Assembly (NCBI GenBank): GCA_934254925.1
Contig: CAKQMD010000011.1
Span: 1 to 48,603, forward strand
Direction of reading: 5' to 3'
Origin: an uncultured Alphaproteobacteria bacterium
Lineage (GTDB): Bacteria; Pseudomonadota; Alphaproteobacteria; RF32; CAG-239
DNA length: 48,603 nt
The translations under genes were made by a program, and so were the position numbers. Under the pieces are notes generated by a model. The model was not told where the DNA came from and made no database searches. It saw only the letters and a list, made by a program, of their open reading frames with translations. Positions within the stretch are counted from its first letter, which is position 1; each line of letters begins with the position of its first letter. Below, piece after piece: positions 1 through 7,767 of the stretch.

Positions 1-20
1 AGACTGATATTATTGCTCAT
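1..20 (-). CDS. Flagellin, 5' end only (copy A), cut by the window edge
   Basis: Only the first six codons and part of a seventh are present, reading MSNNIS from an ATG at 20-18 on the minus strand. They match the start of the other three flagellin copies in this window (MSNSIS). The call also rests on the upstream DNA: a strong AGGAGAG ribosome binding site just before the ATG, and a 100-bp leader nearly the same as those of the copies at 21.9 kb and 48.1 kb. Whether the rest of the gene is intact cannot be seen. Confidence 0.8.
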
Positions 21-38
21 TTCTCTCTCCTGGATTTC

Positions 39-118
39 AATATATTTATTCTATCATAAAACCCAAGAAGTTTCCATTTTTGTCAACACATAATGATATT
101 GTATCAGTCTATATAGAC
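39..118 (-). promoter_or_regulatory. Flagellin copy A promoter and upstream palindrome
   Basis: On the minus strand a TTGGGT (66-61), 16-bp spacer and TATATT (44-39) sit in the same place as TTGGGA-N16-TATATT in copies B and D, so this is a candidate vegetative promoter. Further upstream are a shared TGTTGACAAAA box and the perfect palindrome GTCTATATAGAC at 107-118, 87 bp before the start codon. Conservation between copies is seen directly; the promoter role is inferred. Confidence 0.5.
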
Positions 119-120
119 AG

Positions 121-151
121 AAAAACCCACGGAAAATTTCCGTGGGTTTTT
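121..151. terminator. Rho-independent terminator after dnaJ
   Basis: The stem CCCACGGAAA / TTTCCGTGGG is flanked by A and T tracts on both sides, so it can end transcription in either direction. It lies directly after the dnaJ stop codon and separates dnaJ from the flagellin A promoter region. Confidence 0.85.
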
Positions 152-155
152 ATTT

Positions 156-1304
156 TCAGGAAGCCATTTTAAACAAATCTTTTATTTTATCAAAAAAGCC
201 TTTTGCTTCCGGCTGGCAACTGTCATCCGGGCTCAAAGCGCGAAATTCCTCCAAGAGTTCCTTTTGACGTGCCGTCAAATTGACCGGCGTTTCAACGCGT
301 AATTTTACAAACAGATCGCCGCGGGATTTGGAACGCAAGATCGTCATGCCCTGATTTTTTACTTTCAACTGTTGGTCATTTTGGGTGCCGGGTATGATTT
401 CCAATTCTATCTTTTCACCGTCAATCGCCGGAATGGTCATTTTGCCGCCCAAAGCCGCACAGGTCATGGAAATGGGGATACGAGCGTAAAGATTGGCGCC
501 TTCCCGGAGATACAGCTTATGCGGTTTGACGGTAATAAAGACATAAAGGTCGCCGTTTTCACCGCCGCGCAGACCGGCCTCCCCTGCCCCGGCAATCCGC
601 ATGCGGGTATCGCTTTCAATTCCGGCCGGAATTTTGAGTTTTATTTGTTTTTCTTTTGCAACAGCACCGGCGCCGCCGCATTTCTTACACGGTTCTTTCA
701 CCAGACGTCCCTTGCCTTGGCAATGCGGACAGGTCGTTTCCACAACAAAAAAGCCGGCATGCTGGGTATGAACTTTGCCGGATCCTCTACAGGTAGGACA
801 AATCGGCGCTTCTTTGCCGTCTTTGGTGCCAAAACCGTGACAGCTTTCACAGACTTCGCTGCCGGGAATTGTAATTTCCTTTTCAATGCCGTAAAAAGCT
901 TCTTCCAGAGTTATTTCCAAATTATAGCGTAAATCGGCACCGCGTTCGGCATAAGCGTTTTTCCGGCTGCGGCCACCGCCGGTAAACTCGGAAAAAATAT
1001 CGGAAAAAATATCCGAGAAAGCTCCGCTGCCAAAATTGAACTCAAACCCGCCGAAAGGATTGCCGCCGCCCATGCCGCCCTGAAAAGCCTGATGACCGTA
1101 GCGGTCATAAGCGGCGCGTTTTTGTTCATCTTTCAAAACCTCATAGGCTTCGTTGATTTCTTTGAAGCGGGTTTCGGCCTCTTTATCACCGGGATTGCGG
1201 TCCGGATGATATTTCATGGCCAGACGGCGGTAGGATTTTTTGATTTCCTCTCCGCTTGCCGTTTTGGCAACTTCCAGTAATTCGTAATAGTCTTTTTCCG
1301 TCAT
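156..1304 (-). CDS. dnaJ: Chaperone protein DnaJ (Hsp40)
   Basis: Co-chaperone that delivers unfolded clients to DnaK and stimulates its ATPase in the cytoplasm. The 382-aa length is typical of class A DnaJ. Visible in order are the J domain (about 1-70) with HPD at 33-35, a Gly/Phe-rich linker (about 74-110), and the zinc domain with four CxxCxGxG repeats (Cys 152/155, 169/172, 192/195, 206/209). The C-terminal peptide-binding domains follow. The gene is on the same strand as dnaK but is separated from it by an opposite-strand gene at 1484-2461, so the usual dnaK-dnaJ pair is broken up. A terminator follows at once. Confidence 0.97.
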   Translation of the reverse strand: MTEKDYYELLEVAKTASGEEIKKSYRRLAMKYHPDRNPGDKEAETRFKEINEAYEVLKDEQKRAAYDRYGHQAFQGGMGGGNPFGGFEFNFGSGAFSDIFSDIFSEFTGGGRSRKNAYAERGADLRYNLEITLEEAFYGIEKEITIPGSEVCESCHGFGTKDGKEAPICPTCRGSGKVHTQHAGFFVVETTCPHCQGKGRLVKEPCKKCGGAGAVAKEKQIKLKIPAGIESDTRMRIAGAGEAGLRGGENGDLYVFITVKPHKLYLREGANLYARIPISMTCAALGGKMTIPAIDGEKIELEIIPGTQNDQQLKVKNQGMTILRSKSRGDLFVKLRVETPVNLTARQKELLEEFRALSPDDSCQPEAKGFFDKIKDLFKMAS

Positions 1305-1418
1305 GATTTCACTATGTCTTTTATTTTTCTTGCTGTTTAGTTTTGTATTTAGGTTTTTTGAGGCGTAAAGTCAAGCAATTAAATCTTCGAACAAGAAACC
1401 AATCCCTTACAGCGCTAA

Positions 1419-1447
1419 TTGACGAACCTGCGTTTTTTGTCTATTAT
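1419..1447 (+). promoter_or_regulatory. Sigma-70-type promoter for the 1484 gene
   Basis: TTGACG at 1419-1424, a 17-bp spacer, then TATTAT at 1442-1447. It lies about 37 bp before the ATG at 1484, which has GGAGGG at a good distance. This supports the downstream start rather than an in-frame start near 1343. Confidence 0.6.
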
Positions 1448-1483
1448 AAGAAAAACGGAATAATATTTTTGCAGGAGGGAAAG

Positions 1484-2461
1484 ATGTTGGAAGTAAAAAC
1501 AACAAGCAATTCGACCAAAGGCTATTATAAAATAATAAACGTTGAGGGATCGTGGTTGGAGCTTTCTCCCGAACAAAGTGCAGAAATAAGAGAAATCCGC
1601 AACGAAGCAAGGCAGCTCCGCGACGGGAAAGGGCTCGACCTAAATCCTGACGCCGGTGAACAAGAAGTTGACAAAGCCATTGCCGCCTACAAGGAAAAGA
1701 CCAAAACAGAAAAAGTTTCCGTAACAGATATCAAAGCCGTGAAAGAAAAGATAAAAGGAGCGGCTAAAGATGAAGATTTTGCATTACATGTTCATCACTT
1801 TTATGGAAATATTATGCAGGTTTATCAAAAAATGGTGAAAAGAGGTGTCCCTGCAGATGAGATTGAGGCCGTTTTCAATTACAGCAGAGACGTCATCAAA
1901 GCCGTTGCCGAGGGAAAAAACGTTAAAAAAGTAAAAGGACCGGCATCCGGCATGTCTTTTTTGGCAAAGTTAAAAAATCCTCAAAAAGCCGCTTCACTCA
2001 GAAATGACGGCGAAAGCGTTCTCTGGCTTTCCCAAAAGCTTGATTCAGAGTATGCCGCGGAACTCGTTAAACATTTGCCGGAAAAACCGGAATCTAAGGA
2101 AATGATAGAAAATAAAAAAGGCGTGGAAAATTTCTTGTATACTAAATGGATGGCCGCGCAAAAAAAACGTCTTTCCGCCCAAGAAGAAATGATTCCTTTG
2201 TTGCTTAAACAAGAACGCTATGAAAGCGTTATGACAGCGTTGGAACAAGCCAAAGAAAAGCATTTGGCCCAAGCCGCGCAGGCACAAGAAAACAAAAAAC
2301 AGAAAGCTAAACAGGCGGCTCGCAACCGTTTGGCAAAGAGAGGCTTAATCTCCGAAGAGACGCGCAAAACGGGTAAAGTCCGTTTGGAAGGGGAAGCTCC
2401 GGGATTGGAAGAGAAAGTCGTCCAAAAGCTTGCTCTGGATAAAAAGAAAAAAAGTCTCTAA
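1484..2461 (+). CDS. Unrecognised Lys/Glu/Ala-rich coiled-coil protein
   Basis: A 325-aa protein that I do not recognise. The ATG at 1484 is chosen because it follows a strong GGAGGG site and a good promoter at 1419-1447. An in-frame upstream extension to 1343 would run through that promoter. There is no signal peptide or membrane segment. The N-terminal half mixes charged helices with a short aromatic patch (HVHHFYGN, about residue 100). From about residue 210 the sequence is almost continuous charged helix rich in Lys, Gln, Ala and Glu, and it ends in a run of lysines, suggesting a coiled coil or nucleic-acid binding. It sits between dnaK and dnaJ on the opposite strand and has its own promoter and terminator, so it is an independent unit. 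A phage, effector or structural origin cannot be told apart here. Confidence 0.75.
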   Translation: MLEVKTTSNSTKGYYKIINVEGSWLELSPEQSAEIREIRNEARQLRDGKGLDLNPDAGEQEVDKAIAAYKEKTKTEKVSVTDIKAVKEKIKGAAKDEDFALHVHHFYGNIMQVYQKMVKRGVPADEIEAVFNYSRDVIKAVAEGKNVKKVKGPASGMSFLAKLKNPQKAASLRNDGESVLWLSQKLDSEYAAELVKHLPEKPESKEMIENKKGVENFLYTKWMAAQKKRLSAQEEMIPLLLKQERYESVMTALEQAKEKHLAQAAQAQENKKQKAKQAARNRLAKRGLISEETRKTGKVRLEGEAPGLEEKVVQKLALDKKKKSL

Positions 2462-2472
2462 CCTGCCTACAA

Positions 2473-2501
2473 AAAAACCGCCTCCTTTTGAGGCGGTTTT
2501 T
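2473..2501. terminator. Bidirectional Rho-independent terminator
   Basis: Stem CCGCCTC / GAGGCGG with a 5-base loop, flanked by A and T tracts. It lies between two convergent genes, the 1484 gene and dnaK, and serves both. Confidence 0.9.
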
Positions 2502-2517
2502 ATTTTGTTGAAGAAAC

Positions 2518-4437
2518 TTATTTGACTTCTTCAAAGTCGGCATCGACAACCTTTTCGTCAGTAGCCGGCTGTTCGGCACCCTGAGCCGTTCCCGCTCCGG
2601 CACCTGCGGCGCCTTGTGCGGCGGAAGCGTCGGCCTGAGCCTTATACATGGCTTCTCCCAATTTCAGAGAGGCTTGCATCAGGCTTTCGGTCTTTTCTTT
2701 AATGACGTTCAGATCATCCGCTTCCAAAGCCGTCTTCAGAGCTTTGATCTCGTCTTCAATCTTAGACTTTTCGTCAGCGCTCAATTTGTCGCCGTGTTCC
2801 TTCAAAGTCTTTTCGGTCGAATGGATCAAACCTTCAGCCTGGTTTTTGGCTTCCACGCCTTCCTTTTTCTTTTTATCAGCTTCGGCGTTGGCTTCGGCGT
2901 CTTTGACCATTTTTTCAATATCAGCATCAGACAAACCGCCGCTGGCTTGAATGCGAATGGCCTGCTCTTTGTTGGTGGCCTTGTCTTTTGCCGAAACGTT
3001 TACAATGCCGTTGGCATCAATATCAAAGGTCACTTCAATCTGAGGCATGCCGCGCGGTGCAGGAGGAATGCCGACCAAATCAAACTGCCCTAATAGTTTG
3101 TTGTCGGCCGCCATTTCACGCTCGCCCTGGAAGACGCGGATGGTCACCGCCGTCTGACCGTCTTCCGCCGTCGAAAAGACTTGGGATTTGCGGGTCGGAA
3201 TGGTGGTGTTGCGGTCAATCAGACGCGTAAAGACGCCGCCCAGAGTTTCAATACCCAAAGACAAAGGTGTGACATCCAACAGCAAAACGTCTTTGACATC
3301 GCCCATCAAGACACCGCCCTGAATTGCCGCGCCGACGGCAACGACCTCATCGGGGTTGACGCCTTTATGCGGCTCTTTGCCGAAGATTTCTTTTACTTTT
3401 TCCTGAACTTTCGGCATACGGGTCATGCCGCCGACAAGAATGACCTCGCTGATGTCAGACGGCGTTACGCCGGCGTCAGCCATGGCTTTTTTGCAGGGTT
3501 CGACAGTCTTGTCAATCAAATCTTCAACGATAGATTCCAATTTGGCCCGGGTTAATTTGATGTTCAGGTGTTTCGGACCGGTGGCGTCTGCGGTAATGAA
3601 CGGCAGGTTGACATCCGTCTGCGTAGTCGAAGACAATTCGATCTTGGCTTTTTCGGCCGCTTCCTTCAAACGCTGCAGAGCCAAACGATCATTTTTCAGA
3701 TCAATACCGGATTCTTTTTTGAACTCATCGGCCAAATAGGTTACCAGACGTTGGTCAAAGTCTTCACCTCCGAGGAAGGTATCGCCGTTGGTGGATTTGA
3801 CTTCAAAAACGCCGTCGCCGATTTCCAAAATGGAAATATCAAAGGTACCGCCGCCAAGGTCATAAACGGCTATTGTGCCGCTGGTCTTTTTATCCAGACC
3901 ATAGGCCAAAGCCGCAGCCGTCGGCTCGTTAATGATACGCAGGACTTCCAAACCGGCGATTTTACCGGCGTCTTTGGTTGCCTGACGCTGAGAATCATTA
4001 AAATATGCCGGAACGGTAATCACCGCCTTTTCGATTTTTTCGCCCAAATAGCTTTCGGCATATTCCTTAATTTTTTGCAGAACAATGGCCGAAATCTGCG
4101 ACGGGGCATATTTCTGTCCTTTTACTTCAACCCAAGCGTCACCATTGTCGCCGTCAATGATTTTAAAGGGAACGAGTTTCTTGTCCTTCTCGACTTCCGG
4201 CGAGTTAAAACGACGGCCGATCAAACGTTTGATGGCAAAAAGGGTGTTTTCGGGATTGGTGACCGCCTGGCGTTTGGCAGGAAAACCAACCAGACGCTCG
4301 GTATCGGTAAAAGCTACCATCGACGGCGTGGTACGGGCGCCTTCCGAGTTCTCCAACACCTTGGCTTCGCCGCCTTCCATGACCGCAAAGCAGGAGTTGG
4401 TCGTACCAAGGTCAATACCTATAACTTTATTGCTCAT
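2518..4437 (-). CDS. dnaK: Chaperone protein DnaK (Hsp70)
   Basis: ATP-driven Hsp70 chaperone of the cytoplasm, working with DnaJ (156-1304) and GrpE (25531-26127). The 639-aa length fits the family. The ATPase domain begins with the phosphate-binding motif IGIDLGTTNSC and has the second one, YDLGGGTFDIS, near residue 200. The substrate-binding domain follows, then a helical lid and a low-complexity Ala/Gly/Gln tail that ends in EEVK. The start codon has GGAG upstream. A heat-shock-like promoter candidate lies at 4479-4508. Confidence 0.98.
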   Translation of the reverse strand: MSNKVIGIDLGTTNSCFAVMEGGEAKVLENSEGARTTPSMVAFTDTERLVGFPAKRQAVTNPENTLFAIKRLIGRRFNSPEVEKDKKLVPFKIIDGDNGDAWVEVKGQKYAPSQISAIVLQKIKEYAESYLGEKIEKAVITVPAYFNDSQRQATKDAGKIAGLEVLRIINEPTAAALAYGLDKKTSGTIAVYDLGGGTFDISILEIGDGVFEVKSTNGDTFLGGEDFDQRLVTYLADEFKKESGIDLKNDRLALQRLKEAAEKAKIELSSTTQTDVNLPFITADATGPKHLNIKLTRAKLESIVEDLIDKTVEPCKKAMADAGVTPSDISEVILVGGMTRMPKVQEKVKEIFGKEPHKGVNPDEVVAVGAAIQGGVLMGDVKDVLLLDVTPLSLGIETLGGVFTRLIDRNTTIPTRKSQVFSTAEDGQTAVTIRVFQGEREMAADNKLLGQFDLVGIPPAPRGMPQIEVTFDIDANGIVNVSAKDKATNKEQAIRIQASGGLSDADIEKMVKDAEANAEADKKKKEGVEAKNQAEGLIHSTEKTLKEHGDKLSADEKSKIEDEIKALKTALEADDLNVIKEKTESLMQASLKLGEAMYKAQADASAAQGAAGAGAGTAQGAEQPATDEKVVDADFEEVK

Positions 4438-4478
4438 ATTTTTTCTCCAGTTTCAATAAAAAATCTTTGTCTGAAAGT

Positions 4479-4508
4479 TATATAGGAAGCTCACAAGTTA
4501 TAAGCAAG
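4479..4508 (-). promoter_or_regulatory. Possible heat-shock (RpoH-type) promoter of dnaK
   Basis: On the minus strand CTTGCTT (4508-4502) is followed 15 bp later by CCTATATA (4486-4479), similar in form to alphaproteobacterial RpoH promoters (CTTG... then C-rich/TAT). The position, about 40 bp before the dnaK start, is right. The match is loose and the call is an inference. Confidence 0.35.
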
Positions 4509-4544
4509 TGCGGTGCCGGTTTTTTTTGAAAAAAATTAAACTTT

Positions 4545-4967
4545 TTATCTAGGCATCGATTCAAGGGCCAGAAGAAGTTTGTCAGTCGCGGATTCTTCAA
4601 AAGCCGACAAATAAATCCGAGGCCGGCAGATTCCTTCAAATTCAACATTATCGGGCAAAGGCATTCTTTCCGGTTTTTGCGGCAAAGGCAGCAATTCCGC
4701 CACCAAATCAATCCGACATTCTTTTTGATAAGAAAAAGGCAAGACGCCTAAATATCGAACTTCCAGCAAACCGGCTATCGTCGCGGGAACGGAGGCATAA
4801 AGCTCCCCTTGGCGTGCCTCAAGATCAACCCGGTCATCGGCAACCAACACAGCGCCTTTGTTTCTTATCATCCGCAAGGTTAAATCCGACTTGCCGCTGC
4901 CGGAGGGACCGGTCAGCAAAATACCGTGATTTTGATAGACCAAACAGGAAGCGTGAATATTGATCAT
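4545..4967 (-). CDS. hprK: HPr kinase/phosphorylase, short alphaproteobacterial form
   Basis: Kinase/phosphorylase acting on a serine of HPr of the phosphotransferase system. At 140 aa it is only the C-terminal catalytic domain, as is usual in alphaproteobacteria, which lack the N-terminal half of the Gram-positive enzyme. The Walker A motif GPSGSGKS is at residues 20-27, followed by VADDRVDL, which matches the family's second conserved region. The ATG at 4967 is preferred because it starts just after the tsaE stop, implying translational coupling. A TTG at 4988 is possible but would overlap tsaE. No HPr or EIIA gene is in the window. Confidence 0.85.
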   Translation of the reverse strand: MINIHASCLVYQNHGILLTGPSGSGKSDLTLRMIRNKGAVLVADDRVDLEARQGELYASVPATIAGLLEVRYLGVLPFSYQKECRIDLVAELLPLPQKPERMPLPDNVEFEGICRPRIYLSAFEESATDKLLLALESMPR

Positions 4968-4968
4968 T

Positions 4969-5430
4969 TCAGAGTTTGATCTCCGCAAAACGGCGTTTTT
5001 GTTCGGCCAGCGGCGCCGTCAGCGTGATGCGCCTGCCCTCTCCGTTCGGTTCTATGCAAATCTTAATGATCTGCCGCGGCAGATAAGCTCCCATCATTTC
5101 GGGCCATTCAATGAGGCTGACGCCATTGTATAAAGCCTCTTCCACCCCGATTTCAAAAATTTCTTCCGCTTTTTTCAGGCGATAAAGATCAAAGTGAAAA
5201 ATTTCAAAATCCGGCGCTTCATAGCTTTGAACCAAGGTGAAAGTCGGGCTGGGGACTTCCACCGGACCGACGAAATATTGAATGAAAGCACGGGCCAAAA
5301 CGGATTTTCCCATTCCAAGCGTTCCTTGCAGGGCAAAAGCGTCTCCGCTGCTTGCAACGGCAGCCAAAGCCCTGGCAAAACGTACCGTCTCCGCTTCAGA
5401 AAAAGAATCAAAGGAAATATCTGCCGTCAT
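4969..5430 (-). CDS. tsaE: tRNA threonylcarbamoyladenosine biosynthesis ATPase TsaE
   Basis: ATPase of the TsaB-TsaD-TsaE complex, which makes the N6-threonylcarbamoyl group at A37 of ANN-reading tRNAs. The protein is 153 aa, normal for the family. Walker A GTLGMGKS is at 36-43, followed by the conserved SPTFTLVQSY segment, the FHFDLYRL motif and LIEWPE. The ATG at 5430 is used because it falls 2 bp after the stop of the upstream nuclease gene; earlier in-frame codons run into that gene. The next gene (hprK) begins 1 bp after its stop. Confidence 0.95.
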   Translation of the reverse strand: MTADISFDSFSEAETVRFARALAAVASSGDAFALQGTLGMGKSVLARAFIQYFVGPVEVPSPTFTLVQSYEAPDFEIFHFDLYRLKKAEEIFEIGVEEALYNGVSLIEWPEMMGAYLPRQIIKICIEPNGEGRRITLTAPLAEQKRRFAEIKL

Positions 5431-5432
5431 GT

Positions 5433-6398
5433 TTAGAATATGCCCATAAACCCGCCGGACTGCTGCGGTTTGTTGATGATTTTGATCTTGGGTTTGCGGC
5501 TTTGCAGTTTGCGCCAGTCTTCCGGTGTGTAAAATTTGCCTTGCCACAAGCCGCGCATGTTGTCTTGCGCCTGCTGCTGATACGGCAGGTAAATGTCCGT
5601 ATGCTTCAGATAAGGAATAGCCCAGCCGGCGTTTACCAATGCGGCGCCGAGATCATAGGCCCCCAAAGAACAGGTACCGATCATATTGCCGCGGGAATCG
5701 CGCTGCATGACCCGGCATTCCAATTCATAGTCCAAAATCCAATCGCTCAGCCAGGCAGCCGCCTGTTTGCCGCAAGTATAAGAGCGCCCTTGAAAATCGG
5801 CGCAAGTTTGATTGATTTCCGGCGCATCAATGCCATAAATGCGGAAATAGCGGCCGTTGATGACCAAGGTATCGCCGCTGACGACTTTTGCTGCGCCATA
5901 AACCGCCGGAAAATTTTGCGGATTAAAAGCTTGGCGGTTTGCCGGCGCAGCAGCAGCCTGACGGCGTCCTGACGGCGCAGGTGCCTGTTGCGGCGCAGAA
6001 TCGCCGATGCTGGAAGAGAAATTTTCACCGATCGGCGCCGAAAAATCCTCTTCCTCTAACAGATTGACCACGCCGCCGGCATTGGCCTGCGTCATTGTTC
6101 CGCCACCTTGCCCGAGAAAAGACTTGAGCGTTTCGCCAATACCGCCGACACCGTTGTTAAAAGCGCCGATGGCATAAAGGATAAAAGTGATAATACCGGC
6201 AATGATCAGAAAAGAAGGAAGGCACCCCATGGCGCGCCATGCCATTTTGGCAAAAATGTAAAGGACAACCAAACCGACAATCAGCCCGATAATACCGCCG
6301 CCTTGCATCAGCATGCTTTTACTCTGTGTGCCTGCCCCACCCCAAAGAATCAGGAAAAAGGCAGCAAAACCCAACATCAACTTTTTAATGAACATCAT
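5433..6398 (-). CDS. Membrane-anchored staphylococcal-nuclease-like protein
   Basis: A 321-aa protein with three likely membrane helices (about 5-22, 33-52, 61-80), a flexible Ala/Pro/Gln-rich linker (about 95-165) and a C-terminal SNase-like domain (about 168-290). The domain start VVSGDTLVINGRYFRIYGIDAPE matches the TNase family (GDT, R-x-x-G-IDAPE), and GLW near its end is also typical. Four cysteines occur within the domain. It would cut DNA or RNA outside the cytoplasm or at the membrane; the substrate is not known. It is probably co-transcribed with tsaE and hprK. Membrane topology and enzymatic activity are inferred. Confidence 0.85.
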   Translation of the reverse strand: MMFIKKLMLGFAAFFLILWGGAGTQSKSMLMQGGGIIGLIVGLVVLYIFAKMAWRAMGCLPSFLIIAGIITFILYAIGAFNNGVGGIGETLKSFLGQGGGTMTQANAGGVVNLLEEEDFSAPIGENFSSSIGDSAPQQAPAPSGRRQAAAAPANRQAFNPQNFPAVYGAAKVVSGDTLVINGRYFRIYGIDAPEINQTCADFQGRSYTCGKQAAAWLSDWILDYELECRVMQRDSRGNMIGTCSLGAYDLGAALVNAGWAIPYLKHTDIYLPYQQQAQDNMRGLWQGKFYTPEDWRKLQSRKPKIKIINKPQQSGGFMGIF

Positions 6399-6480
6399 GG
6401 CGGAAATCTTCTTTCAGTTTGTTTGGTTAACAATCCTGAAGTTAGGTTATTACATTATTTTTATTTGGTAAAGACCAAAT

Positions 6481-7455
6481 TCAGAATAATGCTTTGATAA
6501 ATGAGCCGAGAGGCTGACGATAAGGATAGTGCAACATCATATACAGAGCCAGTTTGCGGCGCAATTTGAATCCTCGATAACTGATGATACCATCTGACAT
6601 TAAAGCGCGAATTCCGGAGATGATCATTTGCATCATTTCTTCATCCGTTTTAGTTTTATAGGCAGAATGTAAAACCTGTTTGACGATTTTGGTCAGCAGG
6701 CGGTGGCGAACGTTCGGCAGCATTTCCGGATTTTCTGCGGCAAAATAATTGTTGATTTTGCGAATCAGAATCATGTAGTCGTTAATTTTTCGCGGTGTCA
6801 GTTTCGTTCCGGTGATTGAATCGCCGCGTTGAAGATAGTAGTAAAGTTTGTCCTTCAACATAACCAACCGAGAGGCCTGATCCATTATTTCAGGCGAGAA
6901 AACTAAATCTTCAAAATAAATGCCCGGAACAAACCTGACTTTTTCAAACAAAGACCGTTTGTAAAGCTTGCACCAGACAACAACAGGTATTTTCTTTTGC
7001 AAGTAAACTTGCAGCGGGTGGTCATAAACTTTTACTTTTGACTGCTTATACAGGTGAACAGGATAATTCTTCGGGGCGGCGGCATTGGTTTCAACGTAAC
7101 CGCAGCAGGAGATATCGGCTCGATTCTCCGTGACGGCACGATATAAAAATTCCAGAAGCTGCGGATGCGCATAATCGTCACTGTCAATAAAATACAAGTA
7201 ATCGCCGCGAGCGACTTCTATGCCAGCATTGCGGGCGGCGGAAAGCCCTTGATTTTCTTGGTCTATGATGCGGATACGGGAATCTTTTTCAGCATAAGAA
7301 GCCAAAATTTTTCGCGAATTGTCCGGCGAACCGTCATTAACGCAAATGAGTTCGTAGTCCGAAAAAGTTTGAGCCAAAAGGCTGTTCAAACAGTCGGGTA
7401 GATATTTTTCAACCTTATAAACAGGCAGAATGATGCTGAGGGCCGGGTGACTCAC
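6481..7455 (-). CDS. Family 2 glycosyltransferase
   Basis: Transfers a sugar from a nucleotide-sugar to an acceptor, typically in surface polysaccharide or glycan synthesis. The GT-A domain begins LSIILPVYKVEKYL, has VNDGSPD for nucleotide binding, and the metal-binding DSDD within YFIDSDDYAHP. The remainder is helical with a basic C-terminus, 324 aa in total. I choose the GTG at 7455, with AAGGA about 9 nt upstream. It lies 25 bp after the upstream gene ends, and longer in-frame starts would overlap that gene. No other sugar gene is adjacent. A role in flagellin glycosylation would be speculation. Confidence 0.85.
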   Translation of the reverse strand: MSHPALSIILPVYKVEKYLPDCLNSLLAQTFSDYELICVNDGSPDNSRKILASYAEKDSRIRIIDQENQGLSAARNAGIEVARGDYLYFIDSDDYAHPQLLEFLYRAVTENRADISCCGYVETNAAAPKNYPVHLYKQSKVKVYDHPLQVYLQKKIPVVVWCKLYKRSLFEKVRFVPGIYFEDLVFSPEIMDQASRLVMLKDKLYYYLQRGDSITGTKLTPRKINDYMILIRKINNYFAAENPEMLPNVRHRLLTKIVKQVLHSAYKTKTDEEMMQMIISGIRALMSDGIISYRGFKLRRKLALYMMLHYPYRQPLGSFIKALF

Positions 7456-7480
7456 TTTCGTTGTCCTTATTCGTACTGCC

Positions 7481-7711
7481 TCAGGCTTTTTTGGTATAGC
7501 AGTTGCAGTGACAAACGCCTTTTTCCTCAATATCTTTGCGACACTGTTCGGAAATGCAGAATCGGGCAGGATTGTTTCCATCGCAAGGGCAGCGCTGCCA
7601 TTCGCTCTCACCAAACATCATGTTTTTGGCTTTGGCAATTTTTTCTACGTTTTTTGTGGTTGTATAGCCTGCAGCTTCGCAGGTTTTAAGCATATTTTCC
7701 AAGATAGACAT
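7481..7711 (-). CDS. Small cysteine-rich protein, like ferredoxin-thioredoxin reductase catalytic chain
   Basis: A 76-aa protein whose C-terminal half carries seven cysteines in the pattern CPC-x8-C-x4-C-x9-CHC-x-C. Such a pattern, with CPC and CHC motifs and an intervening DIEEKG, resembles the catalytic beta chain of ferredoxin-thioredoxin reductase (4Fe-4S plus redox-active disulphide). The cysteine spacing differs from the plant enzyme, so a different iron-sulphur or zinc role is possible. The ATG at 7711 is preferred over 7717 because AAGGA is 8 nt upstream of it. It lies upstream of and co-directional with the glycosyltransferase. No partner variable chain or ferredoxin is nearby. Confidence 0.6.
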   Translation of the reverse strand: MSILENMLKTCEAAGYTTTKNVEKIAKAKNMMFGESEWQRCPCDGNNPARFCISEQCRKDIEEKGVCHCNCYTKKA

Positions 7712-7767
7712 TATCATATTCCTTTAAGTTCGTTTTTATACTATCCGATTTTCAATAAAACACAAGA

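Noticed and set aside
3568..4485. Long open frame (305 codons) antisense to dnaK
   Set aside because: It overlaps the well-supported dnaK on the other strand, has no recognisable family and is an expected shadow of a codon-biased gene.
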